From NCBI GenBank assembly GCA_041687435.1, contig JAWLBX010000005.1, positions 124,001 through 188,000 of the forward strand: a DNA stretch of 64,000 bases. Reading direction: 5' to 3'. The DNA is from JACKII01 sp041687435. GTDB taxonomy: Bacteria > Pseudomonadota > Alphaproteobacteria > Bin95. The notes beneath the pieces were generated by a model, which was given only the letters and a program-made list of their open reading frames with translations, was not told where the DNA came from and ran no database searches. Shown here one piece after another: positions 34,396-42,417 of the stretch (position 1 is the stretch's first letter; each line of letters opens with the position of its first letter). Position numbers and translations under genes: made by a program.

Positions 34396-35598
34396 ATGTC
34401 GACCGAACCGCGCGCCTTTGATGGCGTCAATGTGCTGGACTTCACCCAGGGTGTCGCCGGCCCGCATTCGACCATGCTGCTGGCCCAGCACGGCGCCAAT
34501 GTTCTGAAGATCGAACCGCCGGACGGCGACTGGGGCCGCCAGCTCGGCGCGATGTATGGTGACCAGTGCGCTCATTCCATCGCCTTTAACCGCGGCAAGC
34601 GCTCGTTGGCCATGGACATGAAACAGCCGGATGCGCAGGCCATCGCCCGCAAGATTGCGGAAAAGGCCGATATTATCGTCGAAGCGTTCCGCCCGGGCGT
34701 CATGGCCAAATTCGGCCTCGGCTATGAGCAGGTGAAGGAATTCAACCCGAACGTCATCTATCTGTCGGTGACCGGTTTCGGCCAGACCGGCCCGAACAGC
34801 AAGCTGCCGGTGACGGATGCGGTGATCCAGGCCTATAGCGGCCTGATGACGGTCAACAAGGACAAGGATGGCCTGCCGCAGCGCCTGAACATGATCCCGG
34901 TGGACGTGACCACAGGCCTCTATGCCTTCCAGGCGATGTCGACCGCGCTGATGCGCAAGTTCCGCTATGGCGTCGGCACTTATATCGACAACAACCTGAT
35001 GCAGTCCGCCGCTGCATTCCAGGCCGCCAAGATCATGGAGTTCTACCTGGAAAAGGGCGAGAGCCAGCCGCTCTACGTGCCCGTCGGCACGATGCAGACC
35101 ACGGACGGCTTCATCAACATCACCGCCATGCGCGAGGCGCACTATGTCAGCCTGTGCGAAGTGATGGGCCATCCGGAATGGGCGACCGATCCGCGCTTCG
35201 ACGACCGCACCAAGCGGCTGCAGAACGAGGCGATCCTGATGCCCATGATCCGGGAGGTGTTCGCCACCCGCTCCACCAAGGACTGGGCGGATGCGCTGAC
35301 CGCCGCGGGCGTGATGAACGCGCCGGTGCAGAACTACGGCGACCTGATGAACCACGAGCACACCAAGGCCGTGGACGCCATCGCCTATGTCGAGCATACC
35401 GAGACCGGCACCATTCCCATGCCGCACATTCCCGGCCAGCCGCGCATCACCGGCCCGGATGCGCTGACCCATGCCCCTGGCATTGGCGAGCATTCGGACG
35501 AAATTCTGGCGGAGTGGGGCTATTCGGCCAACGAGATCGCCACGATGAAGGCGAATGGCGCGGTGAAGTATCCCGCCCTGGCCGCGGCGGCGGAGTAA
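34396..35598 (+). CDS. CaiB/BaiF (class III) CoA-transferase
   Basis: A 400-residue formyl-CoA-transferase-fold protein; ATG 34396 is eight bases after GGAGG. Seen: FDGVNVLDFTQGVAGPHSTM, LLAQHGANVLKIEPPDGDWGR, FNRGKRSLAMDMKQPDAQAI and VTDAVIQAYSGLMTVN, which contains the catalytic Asp. It activates a carboxylic acid by CoA exchange. It is followed by a fumarylacetoacetase-family gene, which suggests a catabolic pathway; substrate unknown. Confidence 0.92.
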   Translation: MSTEPRAFDGVNVLDFTQGVAGPHSTMLLAQHGANVLKIEPPDGDWGRQLGAMYGDQCAHSIAFNRGKRSLAMDMKQPDAQAIARKIAEKADIIVEAFRPGVMAKFGLGYEQVKEFNPNVIYLSVTGFGQTGPNSKLPVTDAVIQAYSGLMTVNKDKDGLPQRLNMIPVDVTTGLYAFQAMSTALMRKFRYGVGTYIDNNLMQSAAAFQAAKIMEFYLEKGESQPLYVPVGTMQTTDGFINITAMREAHYVSLCEVMGHPEWATDPRFDDRTKRLQNEAILMPMIREVFATRSTKDWADALTAAGVMNAPVQNYGDLMNHEHTKAVDAIAYVEHTETGTIPMPHIPGQPRITGPDALTHAPGIGEHSDEILAEWGYSANEIATMKANGAVKYPALAAAAE

Positions 35599-35676
35599 CA
35601 CTCTGGTCCCCGTTCCTGTGCCTCACCCTGAGCCTGGCGAGGGGGGAGGCCTTTTCATGATTTTGGAAACACCCCC

Positions 35677-36531
35677 ATGAAGCTCCTCCGCTATATCGCC
35701 GGCGACCAGATCAAGCCCGGCATTCTCGACAAGGCCGGCAATATCCGCGACCTGTCTGCCATTGTGCTGGATATCGACGGCGAGAGCATCTCGCCGGACG
35801 GCCTGGCGGAAATCGCCATGGTTGACCCGGAAAGCCTGCCGAAGGTCGTCGGCTCGCCGGTGCTGGCGCCGCCGGTTGCCAGTCCGTCCAAGGTGATCTG
35901 CATCGGCCTGAACTATTCGGACCATGCGGCGGAGGTCGGCGCGCAGCCGCCATCCGAGCCGATCATCTTCATGAAGGCGCCCACGGCCTACACCGCGCCG
36001 AACGGCCCGGTGATCAAGCCGCCGCATTCCACCAAGCTGGATTGGGAGGTGGAGCTCTGCGTCTATATCGGCGCCCGCGCCAGCCATGTCAGTGAGGCCG
36101 ACGCGCTGGACCATGTCGCCGGCTACGCGGTCGGCAACGACGTCTCGGAGCGGGAATTCCAGACGGAGCGGCCGGGCGGGCAGTGGACCAAGGGCAAGAG
36201 CCCGGACACGTTCGCACCCATCGGCCCCTGGCTGGTGACCAAGGACGAGGTGCCGAACCCGGAAAAGCTGAACATCTGGCTGAAGGTGAACGGCGAATCC
36301 ATGCAGAACGGCTCTACCGACAAGCTGATTTTCGGAATCCGAAAAATCGTCTCGTTCGTCTCCGAATACATGACGCTGCTGCCGGGCGACGTCATCATGA
36401 CCGGCACGCCCCCCGGCGTCGGCGCCGGCATGAAGCCGCCGCGCTTCCTGAGCCCGGGCGACGTGCTCGAACTCGGCATCGAGGGCCTGGGCGAGCAGCG
36501 CCAGGAAGTCGTGGCCTGGTCGAAGGGCTAA
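35677..36531 (+). CDS. Fumarylacetoacetate hydrolase family protein (copy 1)
   Basis: A 284-residue FAH-fold hydrolase/decarboxylase/isomerase. The metal site is present as WEVELCVYIG (Glu124, Glu126) and GNDVSEREFQ (Asp155). Other family pieces are VICIGLNYSDHAAEVG, KGKSPDTFAPIGPWLVTKDE, and LLPGDVIMTGTPPGVGAGM. Similar enzymes act on ureidoglycolate, 2-hydroxyhepta-diene-dioate and oxaloacetate. A paralogue of the same length is encoded at 40501-41355. Confidence 0.93.
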   Translation: MKLLRYIAGDQIKPGILDKAGNIRDLSAIVLDIDGESISPDGLAEIAMVDPESLPKVVGSPVLAPPVASPSKVICIGLNYSDHAAEVGAQPPSEPIIFMKAPTAYTAPNGPVIKPPHSTKLDWEVELCVYIGARASHVSEADALDHVAGYAVGNDVSEREFQTERPGGQWTKGKSPDTFAPIGPWLVTKDEVPNPEKLNIWLKVNGESMQNGSTDKLIFGIRKIVSFVSEYMTLLPGDVIMTGTPPGVGAGMKPPRFLSPGDVLELGIEGLGEQRQEVVAWSKG

Positions 36532-36551
36532 GGCAGCCGGGAATTGGGAAT

Positions 36552-36581
36552 GCCTCTCGGCTTGTATTTGGGTCGAGAGGC
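36552..36581. other. Stem-loop at the edge of the first AT-rich islet
   Basis: GCCTCTCG (36552-36559) pairs with CGAGAGGC (36574-36581), loop 14 bases, 20 bases after the FAH stop. It may terminate the catabolic transcript and marks the point where GC content drops sharply. Confidence 0.45.
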
Positions 36582-36617
36582 AGAATGCGAACTCTGTAAT
36601 GTTATCGTTGCAATCTA

Positions 36618-37214
36618 ATGGACAACGAAATTAAAATTTTACTATCGCTATTAGGCGTGATTTTGGGGTTTGCGCTCTCTCAGTCAATGAATATTATAAA
36701 TTTTCTGCGGCGGCCAAGATTTAAGGTTGAGCATTTTGGGGACGGGGTTATTTCCAGCTATACTGGAGATCCACCAGAAACACCAAGCGAAATTATTTTT
36801 GGATTTCATCTAAAGAATACTGGATTTCTCCCGGCAAAAAACATTCGTATACTAATTTCTAATCTTAAAACAAAGGAAAATGAAACAGATGACTGGTTGG
36901 ATTCTGTGATGGATATAGTTGAATTGGCAAAACCTATTGATTTCTTGCCGCCAGGAGAGGTATTAAGATTTGCGCTTGGTATAATTGATAGTAGAGGTAA
37001 ATCATTATCTTTGTATTTGGAAAATGATATTGGGACAGAATCAGGGGATTTTGTTGAGTCTGATACGCGTGGGAAAAATATTTTTTCAGCGGACTTTCAT
37101 ATCATATGTGATAATAAAGGATCTTATGATAAAATATCGCTTTCTTTTTACATTTCGGAAGATTTGCGCGAAATGATTAACGAAGACAATTCTTTGGTGG
37201 AATCTATAATATAA
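36618..37214 (+). CDS. AT-rich orphan protein with N-terminal membrane anchor
   Basis: A 198-residue product. The N-terminus MDNEIKILLSLLGVILGFAL is one transmembrane helix followed by a positively charged turn (NFLRRPRFK), so the rest is probably cytoplasmic. The remainder is beta-rich (FGFHLKNTGFLPAKNIRILI, ADFHIICDNKGSYDKISLSF), resembling an Ig-like or adaptor-type fold. Base composition is far more AT-rich than neighbours, with many AAA, ATT and TTT codons: probable recent transfer. Family not recognised; weak ribosome site. Confidence 0.65.
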   Translation: MDNEIKILLSLLGVILGFALSQSMNIINFLRRPRFKVEHFGDGVISSYTGDPPETPSEIIFGFHLKNTGFLPAKNIRILISNLKTKENETDDWLDSVMDIVELAKPIDFLPPGEVLRFALGIIDSRGKSLSLYLENDIGTESGDFVESDTRGKNIFSADFHIICDNKGSYDKISLSFYISEDLREMINEDNSLVESII

Positions 37215-37247
37215 TGAGCAAATGTCATCCTTAAGGAAACACGTGTC

Positions 37248-37877
37248 ATGCTGAAATTCTACCACGCCCCCGGCACCCGCGGTTTCCGCGTCATGTGGGT
37301 GTGCGAGGAACTGGGCGTTCCCTACGACATCCAGCCGGTGAACTTCTCGGCGGATTACCGGCGCACACTGGAATGGCGGGCGATGCACCCGGTCAGCAAG
37401 GTGCCGGTGATGGACGACGGCGACCTGCGCATGCATGAGTCCTGCGCCATGATTCAATACATCCTGGCGCGCTATGGCGAGGGCCGCCTGCAGCCCGCGG
37501 CCACCGACCCGGCCTATGCCCACTTCTTGCAATGGCTCTGGTTCTCGGAGGCGACCTTCCAGCGGCCGCTGGGCGAGATCACCAACCACCGCCGCGAATT
37601 CAACCCGGAACTGCCGGACGTGGTGGCGGAGATGAAGGCCCGCGCCACGATGTGCGTCGAGGCGCTGGACGAGGCCCTGGCGGGACGGCCCTACCTGCTG
37701 GGCGACGAGATGACCGCGGCGGACCTCAGCATGGCCTATGTGATGCGCGGCTACCGCCGCAGCGTCAGCGAGAACCTGCCGGGGAATGTGGGAGGGTTCT
37801 GGGACCGCATGACGGCCCTGCCAAGCTATGAGCGGACGGTGCAGCGGGACAAGGCGGCTGGGGAGCGGGTGAGGTAG
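37248..37877 (+). CDS. Glutathione S-transferase family protein
   Basis: A 209-residue GST with normal genomic GC. N-terminal thioredoxin-like domain: MLKFYHAPGTRGFRVMWVCEELGV, with VSKVPVMDDGDLRMHESCAM carrying the conserved cis-Pro and ESxA glutathione site. The C-terminal helical domain contains EALDEALAGRPYLLGDEMTAADLSM, the N-capping motif. Likely conjugates or isomerises an electrophile. It stands between two AT-rich islets, in a region with FAH-family hydrolases. Confidence 0.9.
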   Translation: MLKFYHAPGTRGFRVMWVCEELGVPYDIQPVNFSADYRRTLEWRAMHPVSKVPVMDDGDLRMHESCAMIQYILARYGEGRLQPAATDPAYAHFLQWLWFSEATFQRPLGEITNHRREFNPELPDVVAEMKARATMCVEALDEALAGRPYLLGDEMTAADLSMAYVMRGYRRSVSENLPGNVGGFWDRMTALPSYERTVQRDKAAGERVR

Positions 37878-38041
37878 GGTGCTTGTCGCGGAAATGGTCG
37901 AGATTAAATGCGTGGCTGAAGCGACTTACTTGAAGGGAATTGTACGTAATTTTCTCTCTTCCGGACGAGGAGGGCGATTACGATCCCCGAACGCGACCCT
38001 AACCGGTGCTTTTGAATTGCGATTGAAGTAGGTACGGGAAA

Positions 38042-38609
38042 ATGGACAGCGTAACAACGGCATTCGACCTAATGAGACTGGAGCTTGAGGCTGCCGCTGA
38101 AAGCTTGAATTCTGATGGCGCCAAGCATTTTCAAGCCTCGGAATACAATGAAGCGGAAGCCCTAATATTGAAAGGAAAGGCACTTCAAGATTTTTGTGAA
38201 AAGGTCAAGGCTCTTGAGGCAGAATGGCGAGACACTTTTTCCGAGGTTGAGATTGAATTAGGAAACAGGGAAAACATCGAATCCACAGCAAAAAAAAATT
38301 TTATCCACATCGAAAGCATCAAAAACTGCTTTATTTGTTCGATTTCCAAATGGTCACGTAATATCAGAGAGGAAAGCGGCAGATACTCTGGTTAAAGTTA
38401 TTAAGGAAATAGGCATGGATCGTGTCGAAAACTTAAGGGTTTTTGTAAATTCAGAAAATATTGTATCAAGATCATCTTCAAAAAAATATAATGAAACATA
38501 TGAACCGCCATATTATATAAAAACACACAGCAGCACTTTACAGAAAAAGAAAAATATAGAACAAATATCGAATATTCTTGGATTAGGGATAGAGGTAAAG
38601 ATTGTTTAA
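38042..38609 (+). pseudogene. Gene split by a frameshift in an A9 tract
   Basis: Two frames, 38042-38395 and 38415-38609, join into one 188-residue protein if one A is removed from A9 at 38290-38298. The N-terminal part is a coiled coil (ESLNSDGAKHFQASEYNEAE and LEAEWRDTF). The joined part reads FVRFPNGHVISERKAADTLV and DRVENLRVFVNSENIVSRS, ending THSSTLQKKKNIEQI and LGIEVKIV. I recall this C-terminal pattern in restriction-system and other defence-associated proteins, not a firm assignment. It could be a decayed gene, a sequencing error, or slippage-regulated. AT-rich. Confidence 0.6.
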
Positions 38610-38640
38610 ATTATAAATTCAAACATCAAAATTTATAATT
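38609..38640. terminator. AT-only perfect inverted repeat between convergent genes
   Basis: AATTATAAATT (38609-38619) and AATTTATAATT (38630-38640) form an 11-bp perfect stem with a 10-base loop. It overlaps the stop of the split gene and ends 5 bases before the brnA stop. Probable bidirectional terminator, although its AT-only stem is weak. Confidence 0.5.
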
Positions 38641-38645
38641 GCGCG

Positions 38646-38930
38646 TTATTTTTGTCGTCTCTCTCCCTGGCTCAACCCTTCCTCAATGAACTGCCGCACC
38701 AGCCGCGTGTAGGGGATGCCACGGGCCTCGGCGGCTTGCTTCACCGCCTCCAGTTGCTCCTGTGGCAGGCGGAGTTCCAGGCGGGCGGTCTTGCGTTGCA
38801 GTTCGAAGCGCACGGGCTCGAAGCCCGACAGGTCGTATTCGGACAGGCCCGCCTCGTCCGTGAACCGCTCTGCCTCCTCGTCTGTCAGTAGCGGCGGCAA
38901 CTGTTTCAGCGCCTGTTCCTCACCGGCCAT
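38646..38930 (-). CDS. brnA: BrnA-family antitoxin
   Basis: A 94-residue partner of BrnT. The C-terminal ribbon-helix-helix/CopG-like DNA-binding segment is KTARLELRLPQEQLEAVKQA followed by RGIPYTRLVRQFIEEGL. The N-terminal part LPPLLTDEEAERFTDEAGLS and EYDLSGFEPVRFE is typical of this antitoxin group. Its start overlaps the toxin stop by 11 bases, the canonical toxin-first arrangement of brnTA. It would bind BrnT and repress the operon. Confidence 0.85.
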   Translation of the reverse strand: MAGEEQALKQLPPLLTDEEAERFTDEAGLSEYDLSGFEPVRFELQRKTARLELRLPQEQLEAVKQAAEARGIPYTRLVRQFIEEGLSQGERRQK

Positions 38931-39213
38931 AGCGGTCGATCTCCCTCTGGTGCATGTAGCGGGCGCTCACCGGGCGGATCAGCCTCTCGTCGCCCCGTTG
39001 CCGCAAGGTGAACGAGACATAGACAAAGCGTCCGGCATCGTTGGTCCCAACCGCGCGCAACCGCTGCTCTCTCACCGAATGGCCAGGGTGGGCGTAGATG
39101 CTCGGGCCGTTGAGGAAAACCGCCTCGATCTCTACCCGGCTGACCCCATGCTTGCTGCATTTCGGCCATTTGTCAGTATCCCACTCGAACCCAGTGAAGT
39201 CAATTGCACGCAT
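38920..39213 (-). CDS. brnT: BrnT-family toxin
   Basis: A 97-residue RelE-like ribonuclease toxin. Family features: FEWDTDKWPKCSKHGVSRVE (the FEWDxxKxxxNxxKHGV pattern), VFLNGPSIYAHPGHSVREQR and RLIRPVSARYMHQREIDRYG, containing the SARxxxxxE catalytic-type segment. Upstream are direct repeats likely serving as operator. Located next to AT-rich transferred DNA. Confidence 0.88.
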   Translation of the reverse strand: MRAIDFTGFEWDTDKWPKCSKHGVSRVEIEAVFLNGPSIYAHPGHSVREQRLRAVGTNDAGRFVYVSFTLRQRGDERLIRPVSARYMHQREIDRYGR

Positions 39214-39240
39214 CTATAATGTACGGATTTTTGTACGGAC
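39214..39240 (-). promoter_or_regulatory. brnTA promoter/operator with direct repeats
   Basis: TGTACGGA occurs at 39220-39227 and again at 39232-39239, twelve bases apart, immediately upstream of the brnT start. A TACATTAT -10-like sequence on the minus strand overlaps the proximal repeat. Known brnTA operons are autorepressed by BrnA, so this is a plausible operator. Confidence 0.45.
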
Positions 39241-39341
39241 AAACAAGAGCATTGTACCGCGGTCTCCCGTTCCACCTGGAAACAGGAATTCCGTACCGCC
39301 ATCTCGGTTAATAACCGGTGAACTGCGAAATGCCCGCCGCC

Positions 39342-40346
39342 CTACCCCCGCGGCCCGCCGGCGAAATTGAACGTCCGGCCCACGGCGCACGGCACGACGC
39401 GTTCCTCGCCAAAGGTCTCGATCAGCTTGTGAACGGCGCGAAAGCCGGTGCAGTGGCCGGGCACGATCACCTCTGGCCCGATTTCCGCCATATCCGCCAC
39501 CGTCTTCGGCATGATGCTTTCCGGATAGGCACCGGAGAGGTGGAAGCCGCCCATCACGCCATAGATCGGGATCGGATCGAACACCTCGCGCGCATGGCGC
39601 AGCACGTTGACGATGCCGGCGTGCGAGCAGGCGGAGAACACCAGCATACCCCGGTCCTTCAACTGCACGGCGATGAAGCGTTCCTCCATCAGCAGCTCGT
39701 CCGGCTGCCAGGAGCCATCCGGCATCAGGCGCTTCTGGCCTTTCAATCCCTGCTCGTAGGCCGTCCGTCGCGGGATCGCGCCGCTCTGGTAAAATCGGTC
39801 GTTCAGGATCAGCCGGGCCTCATCTCCCAGCACCACCTTGCCGCCCGCCGCCGCCAACTCTTCCGGCGAAGGTACGGGCTCGTGCGGGAACACGCTGCCG
39901 TCCGGGTTGGACATGCCGCGGGAGACGAACATGCCCTCGTTCACGAACACGGGCGTTTCTTTGTGGCCCTTGGCGGCGGAAATCAGGCGCAGCGCCGTCG
40001 TCATGCCGCCGACATGGTCCCAATGGCCGTGGCTGAACACGGCGGCGTCGATGGCGCCGAAATCAACGCCCAGCCGGTCGCCATTGCGTTCGACGCCATA
40101 GCCTTCCGGCCCGGAGTCGAACAATAGCGTGCTCTCGCCATTGCTTGCGCGCGCCTTGATGATCAGCGACAGCCCCCATTGCGCGCAGCACAGGCACTTC
40201 CCCGCCTGCATGGACGCGCCCGCCTTGCGCACATTCGCGGTCTCGCTCGTCACATAGCCGGGCGTGGTTGACAGGATGTCGAGCACATTATCCACCAGCA
40301 CGGTGACTTCGCAGGACTCCAACGAAACCGGGATCATGGGCGGCAT
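39342..40346 (-). CDS. Metallo-beta-lactamase-fold hydrolase, COG1237-like
   Basis: A 334-residue protein. The zinc motif is HGHWDH (106-111), with further ligands likely in FSACSHAGIVNVL and VIVPGHCTGFRAVHKL. A Cys cluster (GKCLCCAQWG, 50-58) precedes it. The pattern resembles archaeal-type 7,8-dihydropterin-6-yl-methyl-4-(beta-D-ribofuranosyl)aminobenzene 5'-phosphate synthase-like MBL proteins, but that activity is not implied. Start may instead be Met4 (40337). Divergent from FAH copy 2. Confidence 0.82.
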   Translation of the reverse strand: MPPMIPVSLESCEVTVLVDNVLDILSTTPGYVTSETANVRKAGASMQAGKCLCCAQWGLSLIIKARASNGESTLLFDSGPEGYGVERNGDRLGVDFGAIDAAVFSHGHWDHVGGMTTALRLISAAKGHKETPVFVNEGMFVSRGMSNPDGSVFPHEPVPSPEELAAAGGKVVLGDEARLILNDRFYQSGAIPRRTAYEQGLKGQKRLMPDGSWQPDELLMEERFIAVQLKDRGMLVFSACSHAGIVNVLRHAREVFDPIPIYGVMGGFHLSGAYPESIMPKTVADMAEIGPEVIVPGHCTGFRAVHKLIETFGEERVVPCAVGRTFNFAGGPRG

Positions 40347-40500
40347 CCTTCCAGGCGCGGGATTCAGGCCTTCAGGCAGAAGGCGGCCAGCCTATCATGG
40401 AACCGCACGTGCAGGGCAATTGAAGTTGCCGCCGCCGCCGCGTTACACTCTGTTGCAACCCATTGTGCGAACACCGCTCCCAACCATACAGGAAACCCCC

Positions 40501-41355
40501 ATGCGCCTCGTCCGTTACGGCGAGCCCGGCGCCGAAAAGCCGGGCCTTCTCGACGATGCTGGCCGCCTTCGCGATTTATCCTATGTCATCATCGACGTGA
40601 CGCCGGACCAGCTCGACCCGATCGCGCTGGACATCCTGCGCTCAATCGAGCCGAACACCCTGCCGCTGGTGGCGGGCAACCCGCGCCTCGGCGCGCCGGT
40701 CAGCGGCATTGGTAAGATGATCTGCATTGGCCTGAACTATAAGGATCATGCCGAGGAGGTGGGCAAGGCGCCGCCGGACGAGCCGCAGATTTTCAACAAG
40801 GCGATCAACTCGCTCTGCGGGCCGAACGACCCGATCATCCGGCCGAAAAACAGCCAGAAGCTGGACCATGAGATCGAATTGGCAGTGATTTTTGGCTCCA
40901 CCTGCCGCTATGTGTCGGAGGCGGAGGCGCTGAAATACGTGGCCGGTTATGCCACCTTCAACGATGTATCCGAACGCCGCTTCCAGTTGGAGCATGGCGG
41001 CGGCTCCACCAAGGGGAAGAGTGCGGATACGTTCGCGCCGCTCGGCCCCTGGCTGGTGACGGCGGATGCGGTGCCGAACCCGGACAATCTGAAGATTTGG
41101 TGCGAGGTCAATGGCGTGCGCCACCAGGATGGCACCACGGCCAACCTGGTGTTCGGCGTTGCGAAATGCATCGCCTACCTCTCCCAGTTCATGACCTTCC
41201 TGCCGGGCGACGTGCTGGCAACCGGCACGCCGGCCGGCGTCGGCCACGGCGCCAAGCCGCAGCCGCGCTACATGCAGCCAGGCGACGTGATGCGCTGCGG
41301 TATCGAAGGGCTGGGCGAGCAGGAGCATGCGATTGTAGACTACAGCCCCGCCTGA
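40501..41355 (+). CDS. Fumarylacetoacetate hydrolase family protein (copy 2)
   Basis: A 284-residue paralogue of the 35677-36531 product. Metal-site residues are in LDHEIELAVIFG and FNDVSERRFQ, with MICIGLNYKDHAEEVGKAPP and LPGDVLATGTPAGVGHGAKP. ATG 40501 opens MRLVRYGEPGAEKPGLLDD, the family N-terminus. Its transcript ends at the bidirectional terminator at 41388. Probably a second ring-cleavage or keto-acid hydrolase of the same catabolic region. Confidence 0.93.
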   Translation: MRLVRYGEPGAEKPGLLDDAGRLRDLSYVIIDVTPDQLDPIALDILRSIEPNTLPLVAGNPRLGAPVSGIGKMICIGLNYKDHAEEVGKAPPDEPQIFNKAINSLCGPNDPIIRPKNSQKLDHEIELAVIFGSTCRYVSEAEALKYVAGYATFNDVSERRFQLEHGGGSTKGKSADTFAPLGPWLVTADAVPNPDNLKIWCEVNGVRHQDGTTANLVFGVAKCIAYLSQFMTFLPGDVLATGTPAGVGHGAKPQPRYMQPGDVMRCGIEGLGEQEHAIVDYSPA

Positions 41356-41387
41356 GGTTCGCGGCCTTCGTCCTGGCGATGAGACAC

Positions 41388-41425
41388 AAAAAAAGCGCCC
41401 CGGCGGGTTCGGCCGGGGCACTTTT
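41388..41425. terminator. Bidirectional terminator between FAH copy 2 and ndk
   Basis: GCCCCGGC (41397-41404) pairs with GCCGGGGC (41412-41419), loop 7 bases. A7 at 41388-41394 gives a U-tract for the minus-strand ndk transcript, and TTTT at 41422-41425 serves the plus strand. Confidence 0.9.
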
Positions 41426-41446
41426 CCGTGTTGGCAGTATTCGCGG

Positions 41447-41869
41447 TCAGCCGACGATTTCGGTCTGTGCAAAGAAGTAGGCGATCTCGGTCGCGGCGTT
41501 CTCCTGGCTGTCCGAGCCGTGGGCGGAGTTGGCTTCGATGGACTCGCCGAAATCCTTGCGGATCGTCCCGGCGTCGGCGTTGGCCGGGTTGGTGGCGCCC
41601 ATGATGCGGCGGTTCTCGGCCACGGCGTTTTCGCCTTCCAGCACTTGCACGACCACCGGACCGGAGGTCATGAACGCGCAGAGTTCGCCGAAGAACGGGC
41701 GTTCGCTGTGGACGGCATAGAAGCCTTCTGCCTGTTCGCGGGTCATGCGCAGGCGCTTCTGTGCGACAATGCGCAAGCCCGCCGCTTCGAACCGGGCGTT
41801 GATCTGGCCGGTCAGATTGCGCCGGGTCGCATCCGGTTTGATGATCGAAAGCGTACGTTCGATGGCCAT
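41447..41869 (-). CDS. ndk: Nucleoside diphosphate kinase
   Basis: A 140-residue enzyme, the normal length, from ATG 41869 (MAIERTLSIIKPDATRRN). It balances NTP pools through a phosphohistidine; the active His lies in NSAHGSDS. Other landmarks: HSERPFFGELCAFMTSGPVV and RRIMGATNPANADAGTIR. Terminated at 41388-41397. Confidence 0.97.
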   Translation of the reverse strand: MAIERTLSIIKPDATRRNLTGQINARFEAAGLRIVAQKRLRMTREQAEGFYAVHSERPFFGELCAFMTSGPVVVQVLEGENAVAENRRIMGATNPANADAGTIRKDFGESIEANSAHGSDSQENAATEIAYFFAQTEIVG

Positions 41870-41948
41870 GTCTAGTGGCTCCATATGTAAGATACAGCGC
41901 GCGCTTGATAGCCAGCGGATGCGCGGTCAGCAACTGGAAGCGGCGCGA

Positions 41949-42392
41949 CTAAGCCGCGCGGCGCCAGCCCTGGCTATCGGCCTCCCAATAAATCGGCTCA
42001 ATCCCGCGCTCGCGCCACTCGCGCCAGCGGGCGCGGGCAGCGTCGCGGCCGGCGGTATCGTTGCGGTCGAAGAAGTAATCCAGCCGCTGGAAGCCTTCCT
42101 CCGGCGTGGCGCTGCAATCGTCCACGGCCAGCACCACGGTTGCGCCGTTCGGTGTCTCGCTGCCCTGCGTGAGCAGAACCGGCTGTGCCGCCTCGTTGCC
42201 GCCGCCCGCCGCGCCGTGCGGCAGAAAAGAGCCGGGGTCGAAGGTCCAGAGCGCCTGATCGAGCGCCTTGAGCCGCGGTTCCGACCCCACCCGGATGACC
42301 AGGCGCAGGCCCTGGCCGTGGAGTTCGGCTGCCAGGGCCGGCAGCCAGCGTTCCAACGGTTTGCTCGCCAGATTGCGGAAATGGACCTCCAC
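41949..42392 (-). CDS. holC: DNA polymerase III chi subunit
   Basis: HolC links the clamp loader to SSB. The frame extends upstream into pepA, but GTG 42392 gives MEVHFRNLASKPLERWLPAL with AAGGCG about eight bases before it, a normal HolC N-terminus (147 residues). Supporting segments: LRLVIRVGSEPRLKALDQAL, WTFDPGSFLPHGAAG, NGATVVLAVDD and EGFQRLDYFFDRND. The start is inferred. It follows pepA by 25 bases, an arrangement common in alphaproteobacteria. Confidence 0.85.
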   Translation of the reverse strand: MEVHFRNLASKPLERWLPALAAELHGQGLRLVIRVGSEPRLKALDQALWTFDPGSFLPHGAAGGGNEAAQPVLLTQGSETPNGATVVLAVDDCSATPEEGFQRLDYFFDRNDTAGRDAARARWREWRERGIEPIYWEADSQGWRRAA

Positions 42393-42417
42393 GGGGGCTG
42401 CGCCTTGCCTGAGTGTG

